A DNA stretch of 64,000 nt from Flavobacteriales bacterium (lineage in GTDB: Bacteria > Bacteroidota > Bacteroidia > Flavobacteriales > Flavobacteriaceae). Each line of letters opens with the position of its first letter. Position 1 is the first letter of the stretch. The DNA is taken from NCBI GenBank assembly GCA_027061855.1, contig JAMOVT010000003.1, forward strand, positions 1-64,000, read 5' to 3'. A program made the position numbers and the translations under genes. The notes below the pieces were generated by a model. The model saw nothing but the letters and a program-made list of their open reading frames with translations, made no database searches and was not told the origin of the DNA. Below, one piece after another: positions 7,542 to 15,304 of this stretch.

Positions 7542-8033
7542 ATGTTTCGCTTGGATGATTATATATTTTTACTCAATCAGGCCATATGGTCCGGGATTGC
7601 CGCATTGGGTTTCGGTATTCTTTTTAAAATTCCAAAAAGATTGATCTTGACCGTTTTCTTTTTGGGTTTTATGGGAGGACTTGTCAAATTCTTTGTATTG
7701 TTTTATCAAAAAAACATTTCTATTGCTACTTTATTAGCCTCTTTAACCATCGGTTTTATAGCTATATTATTAGCCAAAAGGGTAGCCAAACCTACCGTTG
7801 TATTTATCATTCCCGCCATTATTCCCATGATTCCCGGATATTTTGCTTATCAAGTAGTATTAAATATTCATAAATTTATTTTTTTACGGGATAAATCTTT
7901 GCCTTCCGAGGTGCTTAACCTCATTTTTTATAATGGGTTTATGACCTTGATTATCTTATTTGCCATCAGTATCGGTGTTTCTTTACCGATGTTAATCGTA
8001 GGAAAAGATATGAGCCGGCGTTTAAAAGACTAA
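7542..8033 (+). CDS. threonine/serine exporter ThrE, C-terminal half (DUF3815)
   Basis: The 163-residue protein is almost entirely membrane-embedded, with about five hydrophobic segments and the conserved FIIPAIIPMIPGYFAYQ loop that mirrors the PGVPLINS loop of the partner. It begins three bases after the DUF1212 gene and almost certainly forms one transporter with it. The aldehyde dehydrogenase gene follows after 33 bases and may be in the same transcript. Confidence 0.87.
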   Translation: MFRLDDYIFLLNQAIWSGIAALGFGILFKIPKRLILTVFFLGFMGGLVKFFVLFYQKNISIATLLASLTIGFIAILLAKRVAKPTVVFIIPAIIPMIPGYFAYQVVLNIHKFIFLRDKSLPSEVLNLIFYNGFMTLIILFAISIGVSLPMLIVGKDMSRRLKD

Positions 8034-8066
8034 GAAGAATTTTTGTATCTTCCAAAGGAAATTTTG

Positions 8067-9440
8067 ATGGCAATGAAAAACCTACTAAAAAAACAGCAAG
8101 CTTTTTTTGAATCCGGGCAAACCAAACCGGTTTCTTTTCGTATTGAAAAATTAAAAAAATTAAAAGAAGTTATTCTTAAATACAAGGAAGAAATTATTGA
8201 AGCTTTATATAAAGATTTTAAAAAGCCTGCTTTTGAAACTTTGACTTCCGAAATAGGGGTGGTCATGGAAGAGCTCGATTTACATATTAAAAAACTTAAA
8301 AAATGGAGCAAACCCCAAGCTGTACGTCCTCACCTAAGCAATTTCTACTCAAAAGATAAAATTTACCGTGACCCTTATGGAAAAGTGCTGATTATCTCTC
8401 CTTGGAATTATCCTTTTAACCTGGCTATGATACCGTTAATAGGAGCTATATCGGGCGGGAATATAGTAGTATTAAAACCTTCTGAGTATAGTCCGCATAC
8501 TTCTCAAATTTTACAAACTATTTTATCGGAAGTTTTTGAAGAAGAATATGTGGCCGTGATACAAGGAGATGCAAAAACCGCACAAGCTTTGCTGAAAGAA
8601 AAATGGGATTATATATTTTTTACCGGTAGTCCGGCTGTGGGGAAATATGTATACAGAGCTGCGGCAGAACACCTCACTCCCGTTACCTTGGAACTGGGAG
8701 GAAAAAGCCCGGTGGTGATAGATGAAACCGCCAATCTTTCTCTGGCCGCCCGACGAATAGTATGGGGAAAATTTTACAATGCGGGTCAAACCTGTATCGC
8801 TCCGGATTATGTATTGATTCCCGAAAATAAAAAAGAACTTTTTCTTTCTTTTTTTCAAGAAGAAATTACAAAAATGTATGGAGAGAAACCTGAAACTTCA
8901 CCTGATTATGCGCGTATTATTAACCTGAAAAATTGGCAACGGCTTGTAAATATGCTCAATGATAACGAAGTGGTAATAGGGGGAGAATATAATTCTGACG
9001 ATAACTACATTTCTCCAACGCTTGTTCTTAATCCGGATATGGAAAGCGAGCTGATGCAATATGAAATTTTCGGTCCTGTATTGCCTGTGATTACTTATAA
9101 AAATAAAGCCGAAATGGAAAGTGTTTTGCAAGTGCACCCCAATCCATTGGCCTTTTATATTTTCTCAAATGATAAAAAATTTAGTCAAGGCTTAATTAAA
9201 AAATATGCTTTTGGCGGGGGAATGGTCAACGATGTCTTGGGTCATTTTGTCAATCCGCGTTTACCGTTCGGCGGAGTGGGTGAGAGTGGAATGGGAAATT
9301 ATCACGGAAAATATTCTTTTCTCACTTTTACGCGACCAAAATCTATGGTATTCCGCAGCAACCGTCCCGATATTTTTGTCCGTTATCCACCTGTGACAAA
9401 ACTAAAAGAAAAAATCATCAGATTTCTTTTTGGGATTTAG
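8067..9440 (+). CDS. aldehyde dehydrogenase, class 3-like
   Basis: This NAD(P)-dependent enzyme oxidises aldehydes to acids, probably medium or long chain given the class. The 457-residue product shows ISPWNYPFNLAMIPL and NIVVLKPSE (cofactor binding), FFTGSPAVGKYV, the catalytic glutamate region ELGGKSPVV, and the catalytic cysteine in NAGQTCIAPDYV. The C-terminal GGVGESGMGNYHGKYSF is typical of class 3 enzymes. I start at ATG 8067, behind an AAAGGA ribosome-binding site; an upstream TTG (8043) is also in frame. Its end overlaps the end of the convergent GMC oxidoreductase gene by 23 bases, and the two may act in sequence on alcohols. Confidence 0.93.
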   Translation: MAMKNLLKKQQAFFESGQTKPVSFRIEKLKKLKEVILKYKEEIIEALYKDFKKPAFETLTSEIGVVMEELDLHIKKLKKWSKPQAVRPHLSNFYSKDKIYRDPYGKVLIISPWNYPFNLAMIPLIGAISGGNIVVLKPSEYSPHTSQILQTILSEVFEEEYVAVIQGDAKTAQALLKEKWDYIFFTGSPAVGKYVYRAAAEHLTPVTLELGGKSPVVIDETANLSLAARRIVWGKFYNAGQTCIAPDYVLIPENKKELFLSFFQEEITKMYGEKPETSPDYARIINLKNWQRLVNMLNDNEVVIGGEYNSDDNYISPTLVLNPDMESELMQYEIFGPVLPVITYKNKAEMESVLQVHPNPLAFYIFSNDKKFSQGLIKKYAFGGGMVNDVLGHFVNPRLPFGGVGESGMGNYHGKYSFLTFTRPKSMVFRSNRPDIFVRYPPVTKLKEKIIRFLFGI

Positions 9441-10992
9441 CAGGGATTTTGCTCATTCCGTATTCCGTAATGGCTGTGATAGTCAAAGAAGGATTGACTC
9501 CCGGATTAGCTGAAATCATAGAGCCGTCAAAAATATACATATTTTTATAATTAAAAACCCTGTTGTCTTTATCAATTACTCCTTCGGAGACATCTTTTCC
9601 CATACAAGCTCCCCCCAGAATATGGGCCGTAGATGGTATTCCGGTGAGTGATTCCGTTAGCATTACCTGTGGAATAGCTTTGATTTGTTTGGCATAATCC
9701 AAGGCAAACCGCAAAGCCTCGGGGATAAAAGCCGTAGGATTTTTTTGTTTTTTTTGAATCATACTTTTCATTCCCCAAAAACTTTTTTTAAATTGGATGG
9801 TGGAATCCAAATGTTGCATAAAGAGCAAAATAGAGGTGTTTGAAGCAAAATCTCCGGTGAGAATGATTTTTAGTCGTTTTGGTAAATAGACAAAACTTTT
9901 ATAGATCAATTTCATCAATCGCTTGATAAAATCCGGCTCATTGATTACCGGGACCATTACCAAACTCCAAAAACCGCTTCCTTTGCCATAACGCACCGGT
10001 TCGATATGACTGTTTTCATCGACTTCCATAATAGAACCGATAGCTATTCCTTTGGACATTTGGTTTTTGTATTTACCGGAATAAACGGTGTTGAGAATAA
10101 GCGATTCATTGTTTGTACGCACCATTTTTCCTACTTGATTGCTGAGTAGAGGCAAGCTATTTTCTTTGAGTTTTAATAAAAGAGGAACAGTTCCCAATAC
10201 ACCTCCGGCAAGAATCACTCCTTTTGCACCGATCTCTTTCTTTTTAGAAAAATAGGAAGTGGATGGTTTATAAAATATTTTATAGCCTTTTTCTCCTTTG
10301 CTTCCTATGGGTTGAATGTCAATTACTTCATTTTCAGGCAGGATATTTGCACCCAATTTTTCGGCTAGATAAAGGTAATTTTTATCCAATGTATTTTTGG
10401 CATTATAGCGGCAACCGGTCATACAAGCTCCACAGAATTCGCATCCTGTTCTATCGGGTCCTTTTCCATTGAAATAAGGGTCCTTTACCTTTTGTCCTTT
10501 TTTTCCGAAATATATACTGACTTTGGCAGGTTCAAATTTTTTTCCTTCTCGATCGGCTATTTCTTTCAGAGAAAGATCGGCGGGGGCTAAGTAGGGATTT
10601 ACTTCGGCCCCAAGCATTTTCCAAGCTTTTTCATAATAAGGGGCGAGTTTGTTTTCCCAATCATCGAGTTTTTTCCAAGAGCCTTGATTAAAAAAAGGGA
10701 TTTTGGGTTTTGGTAGTGTATTTGCATAGACCAAAGAACCTCCGCCAACACCCACACTACTCAATACAGAAATATGACGAAAAAATGATATTTTCTGTAT
10801 TCCGAAAAGCTTTAAGGCGGGAAACCATAGCCATTTTCGTAAATGCCAATTGGTTTTGGGGAAATCTTTGGCTTCAAATCGTTTCCCTTTTTCGATAACC
10901 AATACTTTATATCCTTTTTCGGTTAAACGTAATGCCGAAACAGAACCGCCGAATCCGGAACCAATGATAATAAAGTCATATTCTTTTTTCAT
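9418..10992 (-). CDS. GMC-family FAD oxidoreductase, cholesterol-oxidase-like
   Basis: The enzyme should oxidise an alcohol group with FAD. The dinucleotide-binding motif FIIIGSGFGGSVSALRL is at residues 7-23 and the GMC flavin loop SSVGVGGGSLVYANTLP at 78-94. The C-terminal segment has the expected HILGGACMGKD and NPGVNPSLTITA, where the catalytic His/Asn pair lies. Residues 184-194 are CEFCGACMTGC, a CxxCxxCxxxC pattern like that of ferredoxins; the same cysteines recur in this subfamily, but whether they bind iron-sulfur is unknown. It converges on the aldehyde dehydrogenase gene with a 23-base overlap, suggesting an alcohol to aldehyde to acid module. The substrate is not deducible. Confidence 0.88.
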   Translation of the reverse strand: MKKEYDFIIIGSGFGGSVSALRLTEKGYKVLVIEKGKRFEAKDFPKTNWHLRKWLWFPALKLFGIQKISFFRHISVLSSVGVGGGSLVYANTLPKPKIPFFNQGSWKKLDDWENKLAPYYEKAWKMLGAEVNPYLAPADLSLKEIADREGKKFEPAKVSIYFGKKGQKVKDPYFNGKGPDRTGCEFCGACMTGCRYNAKNTLDKNYLYLAEKLGANILPENEVIDIQPIGSKGEKGYKIFYKPSTSYFSKKKEIGAKGVILAGGVLGTVPLLLKLKENSLPLLSNQVGKMVRTNNESLILNTVYSGKYKNQMSKGIAIGSIMEVDENSHIEPVRYGKGSGFWSLVMVPVINEPDFIKRLMKLIYKSFVYLPKRLKIILTGDFASNTSILLFMQHLDSTIQFKKSFWGMKSMIQKKQKNPTAFIPEALRFALDYAKQIKAIPQVMLTESLTGIPSTAHILGGACMGKDVSEGVIDKDNRVFNYKNMYIFDGSMISANPGVNPSLTITAITEYGMSKIPAKSQKEI

Positions 10993-11111
10993 ATATAAAG
11001 GATATTGAATCTTAAAATTACTATTTTTTGGGATTCGGACACTATATCTAATGCTTATAGGTTTATAAAATAATATAATTGATTTTTATAGCTTATGCGT
11101 TTATATTGAAG

Positions 11112-11119
11112 TATTTTTG
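11112..11119 (+). promoter_or_regulatory. -7 box of the dps gene
   Basis: TATTTTTG matches TAnnTTTG and lies 27 bases before the dps ATG. No good -33 TTTG is seen at 19-20 bases, and no OxyR- or Fur-like site was recognised. Confidence 0.5.
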
Positions 11120-11146
11120 TAATAGAAACAATAAAAAGTATCAGAT

Positions 11147-11620
11147 ATGAAAAAAGTAAACACCATCGGATTGGATCCGAAAGCCAGTAAAAAATTAGCC
11201 GTAAAATTAAATGATTTATTGGCCAATTATTCCGTATTTTATCAAAATGTACGGGGAATGCACTGGAATATCAAAGGAGATAAATTTTTTGAATTACATG
11301 TGAAGTTCGAAGAACTTTATGATGATTTGATTTTGAAAATAGACGAATTGGCAGAGCGTATTCTTACTCTGGGATTTTCACCGGAGCACCGTTATTCCGC
11401 TTATTTAAAAAAATCGGAGATTAAAGAATTGAAAGAGACCTGTAACGGAAAAAAGGATGTGGAAGAGATACTGAAATCATTGCAAATTATCATTGCCAAA
11501 CAAAGGGACATATTGGATTTGGCAGATGAAATAGGAGATGAAGGTACCAATGCTTTGATGAGTGACTATATCCGAGAACAAGAAAAATTGGCCTGGATGT
11601 ATCGTGCATTTTTAGGTTAA
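11147..11620 (+). CDS. dps: Dps-family DNA-binding ferritin-like protein
   Basis: Dps forms dodecamers that oxidise Fe2+ with H2O2, store iron and protect DNA. The 157-residue product has the inter-subunit ferroxidase pattern: His39 in GMHWNIKG, His51, Glu55 (Asp in E. coli), Asp66 and Glu70 in KIDELAERI, with E. coli spacing. The N-terminus has lysines (KKVNTIGLDPKASKKLAVK) that may contact DNA. It is a single-gene unit with its own promoter box and a bidirectional terminator. Confidence 0.95.
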   Translation: MKKVNTIGLDPKASKKLAVKLNDLLANYSVFYQNVRGMHWNIKGDKFFELHVKFEELYDDLILKIDELAERILTLGFSPEHRYSAYLKKSEIKELKETCNGKKDVEEILKSLQIIIAKQRDILDLADEIGDEGTNALMSDYIREQEKLAWMYRAFLG

Positions 11621-11640
11621 GTTTGGTTAATTTAGAACAA

Positions 11641-11670
11641 AAAAGCCCTGTTTTCAGGGCTTTTTTTATA
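11641..11670. terminator. bidirectional terminator between dps and the sphingolipid run
   Basis: AAAAGCCCTG-TTTT-CAGGGCTTTT is a perfect hairpin (11641-11664) with T tracts on both strands. It serves dps on the plus strand and the PAP2 gene, the last of the 16-gene minus-strand run, two bases away. Confidence 0.9.
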
Positions 11671-12595
11671 TGGAATGAGCAAAGGCTTGAATAAAGCGGT
11701 TGATTTTTTTGTTTTTATAGATGATTTTGTCAAACACTATTAAAACTACCACTGCAAGTAATATACCGGCCAATACATCGATTAAATAATGGTGGTTGGA
11801 ATAAACGGCTGCAAACCATATTCCAAGCATAAATATTGCGAAAATCGCAATGATACTTTTGGGCATTTTGGCTTTTATACTGTAATAGAATACGATTAAC
11901 GGATAGGTAGCGTGAAGGGAGGGCATAGCTGCCAATACATTGGCATTTTTATTATAAATATTTTTAAATAACGGATAATGAATCAATTGGTCAAAACGTT
12001 CCAATCCGGCTCTGCTTCCGGGGACTCCTATTTGTAAATCAAAACCATATTTGGAAATATACCAAGGAGGCGCAGCAGGATATAAATAGTAAATTATAAA
12101 CCCGATAATATTGACCAAAAGAAAAGCTAAAGCAAATTCCACAAATATTTTTTTATTTTTCAAAAAAAGATAGAAACCGAATCCTAGTGGAATAGGCATC
12201 CAATTGATGTAAAAAAAACCGGAAAGGAAATCTAGAATTTTGCGTGAGTGATGAGAAAAATATTCATTAGGGGTTAAAATCTTTCCCCCGTCGTTTATGC
12301 CGAAAAGATATTTTTCTATATCATAAGGTTCTTTAATGTGCGCCGTATTAACCGTATAATTAGGGACGGCACGCATGGCATCATAAAGTATCCAAAAAAT
12401 AATAAAAACAGAATAGGCAAGGGCAAAACGCCGTGTTTTGTCGGACAGATAAAATAAAATCCACCAAAGAACAACCAGAAAAATATGCTCTTTTCGTAAA
12501 TCTCCTATAGAAATATTAAATCCCAAATACAGCCCTGACAAAAGGATATTAATCAGTATATTTTTTTTGGTAAACCTCTTAAAATCATTCTCCAT
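11666..12595 (-). CDS. PAP2-superfamily membrane protein, Aur1-like; candidate inositol phosphorylceramide synthase
   Basis: The 309-residue protein has about six to eight membrane segments and the lipid-phosphatase-type active site: PSLHATYP (about residue 225) and SNHHYLIDVLAG (about residue 265). The long loop before the first motif (PPWYISKYG through VPGSRAGLERFDQLIHYPL) resembles Aur1/PAP2_3 proteins rather than plain phosphatases. Aur1-like enzymes move the inositol-phosphate head group from phosphatidylinositol to ceramide. Its place at the end of a run with serine palmitoyltransferase, inositol-phosphate synthase and a PI-type synthase supports this role; a Bacteroides homologue in a comparable inositol-lipid locus has been assigned it. 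A simple lipid phosphatase remains possible. Confidence 0.75.
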   Translation of the reverse strand: MENDFKRFTKKNILINILLSGLYLGFNISIGDLRKEHIFLVVLWWILFYLSDKTRRFALAYSVFIIFWILYDAMRAVPNYTVNTAHIKEPYDIEKYLFGINDGGKILTPNEYFSHHSRKILDFLSGFFYINWMPIPLGFGFYLFLKNKKIFVEFALAFLLVNIIGFIIYYLYPAAPPWYISKYGFDLQIGVPGSRAGLERFDQLIHYPLFKNIYNKNANVLAAMPSLHATYPLIVFYYSIKAKMPKSIIAIFAIFMLGIWFAAVYSNHHYLIDVLAGILLAVVVLIVFDKIIYKNKKINRFIQAFAHSI

Positions 12596-12606
12596 TTGTA
12601 TTGTTT

Positions 12607-13140
12607 TTATTTAATATCTTTAGGAAATACTTTTTGATATGCCTTTTTTCCCGTTGCAAGATCATAGCCGAAGAATTCTCCGTATTTCACTTTGGGAATC
12701 CAACCGGATTCATCTAAAGTAGCAAACATACGTTCGAGTTTAGCCGGTTTTCCGTCAATAATAGTAATTACTTCTGCTTGATAAGGGCCGGTTTGTTTTA
12801 ACCATAATTTCACTTTGCTACTTGCCGAAAGATATAAGCGGTAATCATAAGGACTCTTTTCTTCTTTTTTTGCTTTGATACCGTAAGCCATCCATCGTTC
12901 ATAGCTTCTCAAAGGCATTTTCTGCCCTTTTTCCGCAAAACGAATCCAATAGGCTTTTACGGGATTTTCTGTGTCCAATATACCGTTTTCATCAAAATTT
13001 GCATCATAAACAATAGTATTGGCATTATGTGTTCGTTGGATATAAAATAAAAGATGTTTGGTTTTTGGGGTTGGGTAATGGGCTTCTTGTGAAGAGAAAC
13101 TCATTAATAATATGGATATTAAACTAAGTACTGTTTTCAT
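12607..13140 (-). CDS. DUF4833 protein, exported, of the sphingolipid cluster
   Basis: The 177-residue product begins with a signal peptide (MKTVLSLISILLMSFSS). The mature part starts with PTPKTKHLLFYIQRTHNANT and VYDANF, then WIRFAEKG, which I recognise as DUF4833, and ends with a strand-rich segment. No catalytic motif is visible and no function is known to me. It lies 11 bases before the Aur1-like gene and directly after the SDR gene, so it belongs to the lipid operon and may handle or sense the product at the envelope. ATG 13140 is preferred; ATG 13146 two codons earlier is equally open, and a TTG at 13179 would overlap the upstream gene. Confidence 0.75.
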   Translation of the reverse strand: MKTVLSLISILLMSFSSQEAHYPTPKTKHLLFYIQRTHNANTIVYDANFDENGILDTENPVKAYWIRFAEKGQKMPLRSYERWMAYGIKAKKEEKSPYDYRLYLSASSKVKLWLKQTGPYQAEVITIIDGKPAKLERMFATLDESGWIPKVKYGEFFGYDLATGKKAYQKVFPKDIK

Positions 13141-13151
13141 GATCATTTCAA

Positions 13152-14147
13152 TTAAATAAGATTGTTTTCTTTGTACCAATTTAAAGTTTCTTCGATTCCT
13201 TCTTCCAGTGAATATTCCGGTGTAAAATTGAAATCATAAACCAAGCCGGAGCTGTCGCAGAGCCAATTTTGTTGAGAAATTTCTTTAAATTTTTCCGTAT
13301 TTAAAGTAGGGATTTTTCCAAAGAGTTTACAAGAAAGTTTTTCATTGAGCCAAGTGAGATATTTAACCATTTTTGCCGGAAAAACGAGTTGTACTGTTTT
13401 TGCATTGAGGGCTTTTTTAATCCGGTTGTTAAATTCTTCAGCAGTATAAGTATGTAAGTCGGAAGCAAAATAGGATTTATGAACCACTTCCGATTCCAAA
13501 GCATCCATTAACAAGCGACTGAGGTCTTTTACATAGATCAAAGATATGTATTGTTTTTTAGTGCCTATATAGGTTTCGAGTCCTTTCTTTATACTTTTAA
13601 ACATTATATAGAAATCTTGCTCACGCGGACCGTATACACCGGTTGGCCGAAAAATTAAATAAGGAAAATCTTTGATTGATTTTATATATTTTTCTGTTTT
13701 TAATTTACTTTCTCCATAAAGAGAAATCGGTTGCGGAGCATCGGTGTCTTTTACCGGTTTCAAACTTATTGGATCTCCGGGTCCATAGGCAGCCAAACTG
13801 CTTATCTGTATATATTTTTGAGGAATTTTTCCGGTTTCTCTAAGAGCTTCAATAAGATTTTTTGTATACTGATAATTTACCGTATCAAAAACTTCTTTTT
13901 TACAGGTCTTGGTCACTCCCGCATTATGTATGATATAATCAAAAGTTTCATTGGAATCAAAAAACTCTTTTAGTTTGTTTTTGTCGGATAAATCAGGGTG
14001 AACCAATTGGATTTTATCCAAGGGGAGATGAGAAAAATTGCTTGTTTTTCGTACGGAGGCAAATACTTTATAATTTCTGTTTAAGGCTTCTACTACTAAG
14101 TGGCTTCCAACAAACCCATTGGCTCCTGTGATCAATATCTTCTTCAT
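13152..14147 (-). CDS. extended SDR (NAD-dependent epimerase-like); candidate ceramide/3-ketosphinganine reductase
   Basis: The 331-residue protein has an extended short-chain dehydrogenase fold: GANGFVGSHL (residues 8-17) for the dinucleotide, HNAGVTKT (about 95), the Ser in QISSLAAYGPGD and the catalytic YxxxK as YGESKLK (about 149-155). A sugar-epimerase role is possible, but no other sugar genes are nearby. It sits one base after the GNAT gene and two genes after serine palmitoyltransferase. In Caulobacter an epimerase-like protein, CerR, performs the keto reduction in ceramide synthesis, and this is the most economical reading here. The C-terminal half is less conserved and presumably binds the lipid. 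Confidence 0.72.
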   Translation of the reverse strand: MKKILITGANGFVGSHLVVEALNRNYKVFASVRKTSNFSHLPLDKIQLVHPDLSDKNKLKEFFDSNETFDYIIHNAGVTKTCKKEVFDTVNYQYTKNLIEALRETGKIPQKYIQISSLAAYGPGDPISLKPVKDTDAPQPISLYGESKLKTEKYIKSIKDFPYLIFRPTGVYGPREQDFYIMFKSIKKGLETYIGTKKQYISLIYVKDLSRLLMDALESEVVHKSYFASDLHTYTAEEFNNRIKKALNAKTVQLVFPAKMVKYLTWLNEKLSCKLFGKIPTLNTEKFKEISQQNWLCDSSGLVYDFNFTPEYSLEEGIEETLNWYKENNLI

Positions 14148-14148
14148 T

Positions 14149-15282
14149 TTAAATATCTTCTTTGATATAAATTCTGCGTCTTAAATGTTGGCGGGTTTTA
14201 TAAGGATTAAACATTTGTAAGGAAGGTTTATTGTCTTCCAAAATATGACTGGTAATAGCTTTTTTTATACCCGCATTGATGCTGTTTTGGGTCATGCTTT
14301 CATAAAAAATAGCGGGAACTCCTTTTCCGTGGTATTCGGGTTTTACTGCATGAAGTAAAAGATCGAGAGTTTTTTCTGTTTTCATTGCCCATAAAATATA
14401 GATAAAACCAAAAGGAAATAATTTGCCTTTTGCCTTTATCAATGCATTGGTTAAGGAACGTGATGCCAATCCGAATCCTACCAACTGGTCATTTTCATCT
14501 ACTACAAGGTTGACGAATTTCGGATCAACCATTGAAAAATATTGTTCGGTATAATATTTAATTTGTTTTTCGGTAAAGGGAACGAAACCATATAAATCTT
14601 TATAGGATTCATTGATAAGAGCAAAAATCTGATCGGCATATTTCAATATATCCTTTGATTTTTTTGCATCGACTAATTTCAGGTTATATTTTTTTTGTAC
14701 CAATTTGGATATACGTGTAATTTTTTCGGGAACTTTATCATCCGGGATGGTTACTTCGAGCTGTACCCAATCGGTATCTTTTTTATATCCCAATTTTTCC
14801 ATATGTTCGGGATAATAAGGATAGTTATAAATCACTGCTTGGGTTCCGGGCTCCTCAAAACCTTCCACCAGCATTCCTTCAAGGTCAAAATCAGAAAATC
14901 CGAGTGGTCCGTGTACGGCATTCATTCCTTTTTCCTTGGCCCAATTTTCTACGGTTTCAATCAAAGCTTTTGATACTTCGGGATCATCGATAAAATCTAT
15001 CCAACCGAAACGCATATTTTTTTCGTTCCAGATTTCATTGGATTTATGATTGAGAATGGCGGCTATGCGCCCTACAACTTTTCCTTCTTTGTATGCCAGC
15101 CAATATTTGGCTTCACAAAATTCAAAAGCCGGATTCTTTTTGGGATCCAGGTGTGCTTTCTCAAAAGTATGTAATTGAGGGGCTCGATAGGGATTCCCTT
15201 TGTATAATTCATCGGGGAATTTTATAAATTTCTTTAAATCCGATTTTGTTGTTACTTCTTTGATTTGTACTGAATTTGCCAT
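14149..15282 (-). CDS. GNAT-superfamily acyltransferase; candidate bacterial ceramide synthase
   Basis: The 377-residue protein belongs to a family often mislabelled 'GTP cyclohydrolase'. It opens with KKFIKFPDELYKGNPYRAP, followed by WLAYKEGKVVGRIAAILN, which matches the central strands of a GNAT fold, then GPLGFSDFDLEGMLVEGF and a second, C-terminal GNAT-like half (about residues 200-377) with HAVKPEYHGKGVPAIFYE resembling the acyl-CoA pyrophosphate loop. Bacterial ceramide synthase (bCerS) of Caulobacter is a GNAT-type protein beside serine palmitoyltransferase. Lying 22 bases downstream of the SPT gene, this protein is the best candidate for N-acylation of the sphingoid base. The assignment is by family and context, not by specific residues. 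Confidence 0.7.
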   Translation of the reverse strand: MANSVQIKEVTTKSDLKKFIKFPDELYKGNPYRAPQLHTFEKAHLDPKKNPAFEFCEAKYWLAYKEGKVVGRIAAILNHKSNEIWNEKNMRFGWIDFIDDPEVSKALIETVENWAKEKGMNAVHGPLGFSDFDLEGMLVEGFEEPGTQAVIYNYPYYPEHMEKLGYKKDTDWVQLEVTIPDDKVPEKITRISKLVQKKYNLKLVDAKKSKDILKYADQIFALINESYKDLYGFVPFTEKQIKYYTEQYFSMVDPKFVNLVVDENDQLVGFGLASRSLTNALIKAKGKLFPFGFIYILWAMKTEKTLDLLLHAVKPEYHGKGVPAIFYESMTQNSINAGIKKAITSHILEDNKPSLQMFNPYKTRQHLRRRIYIKEDI

Positions 15283-15304
15283 GGTCTTATCATTTAAATC
15301 TAGG

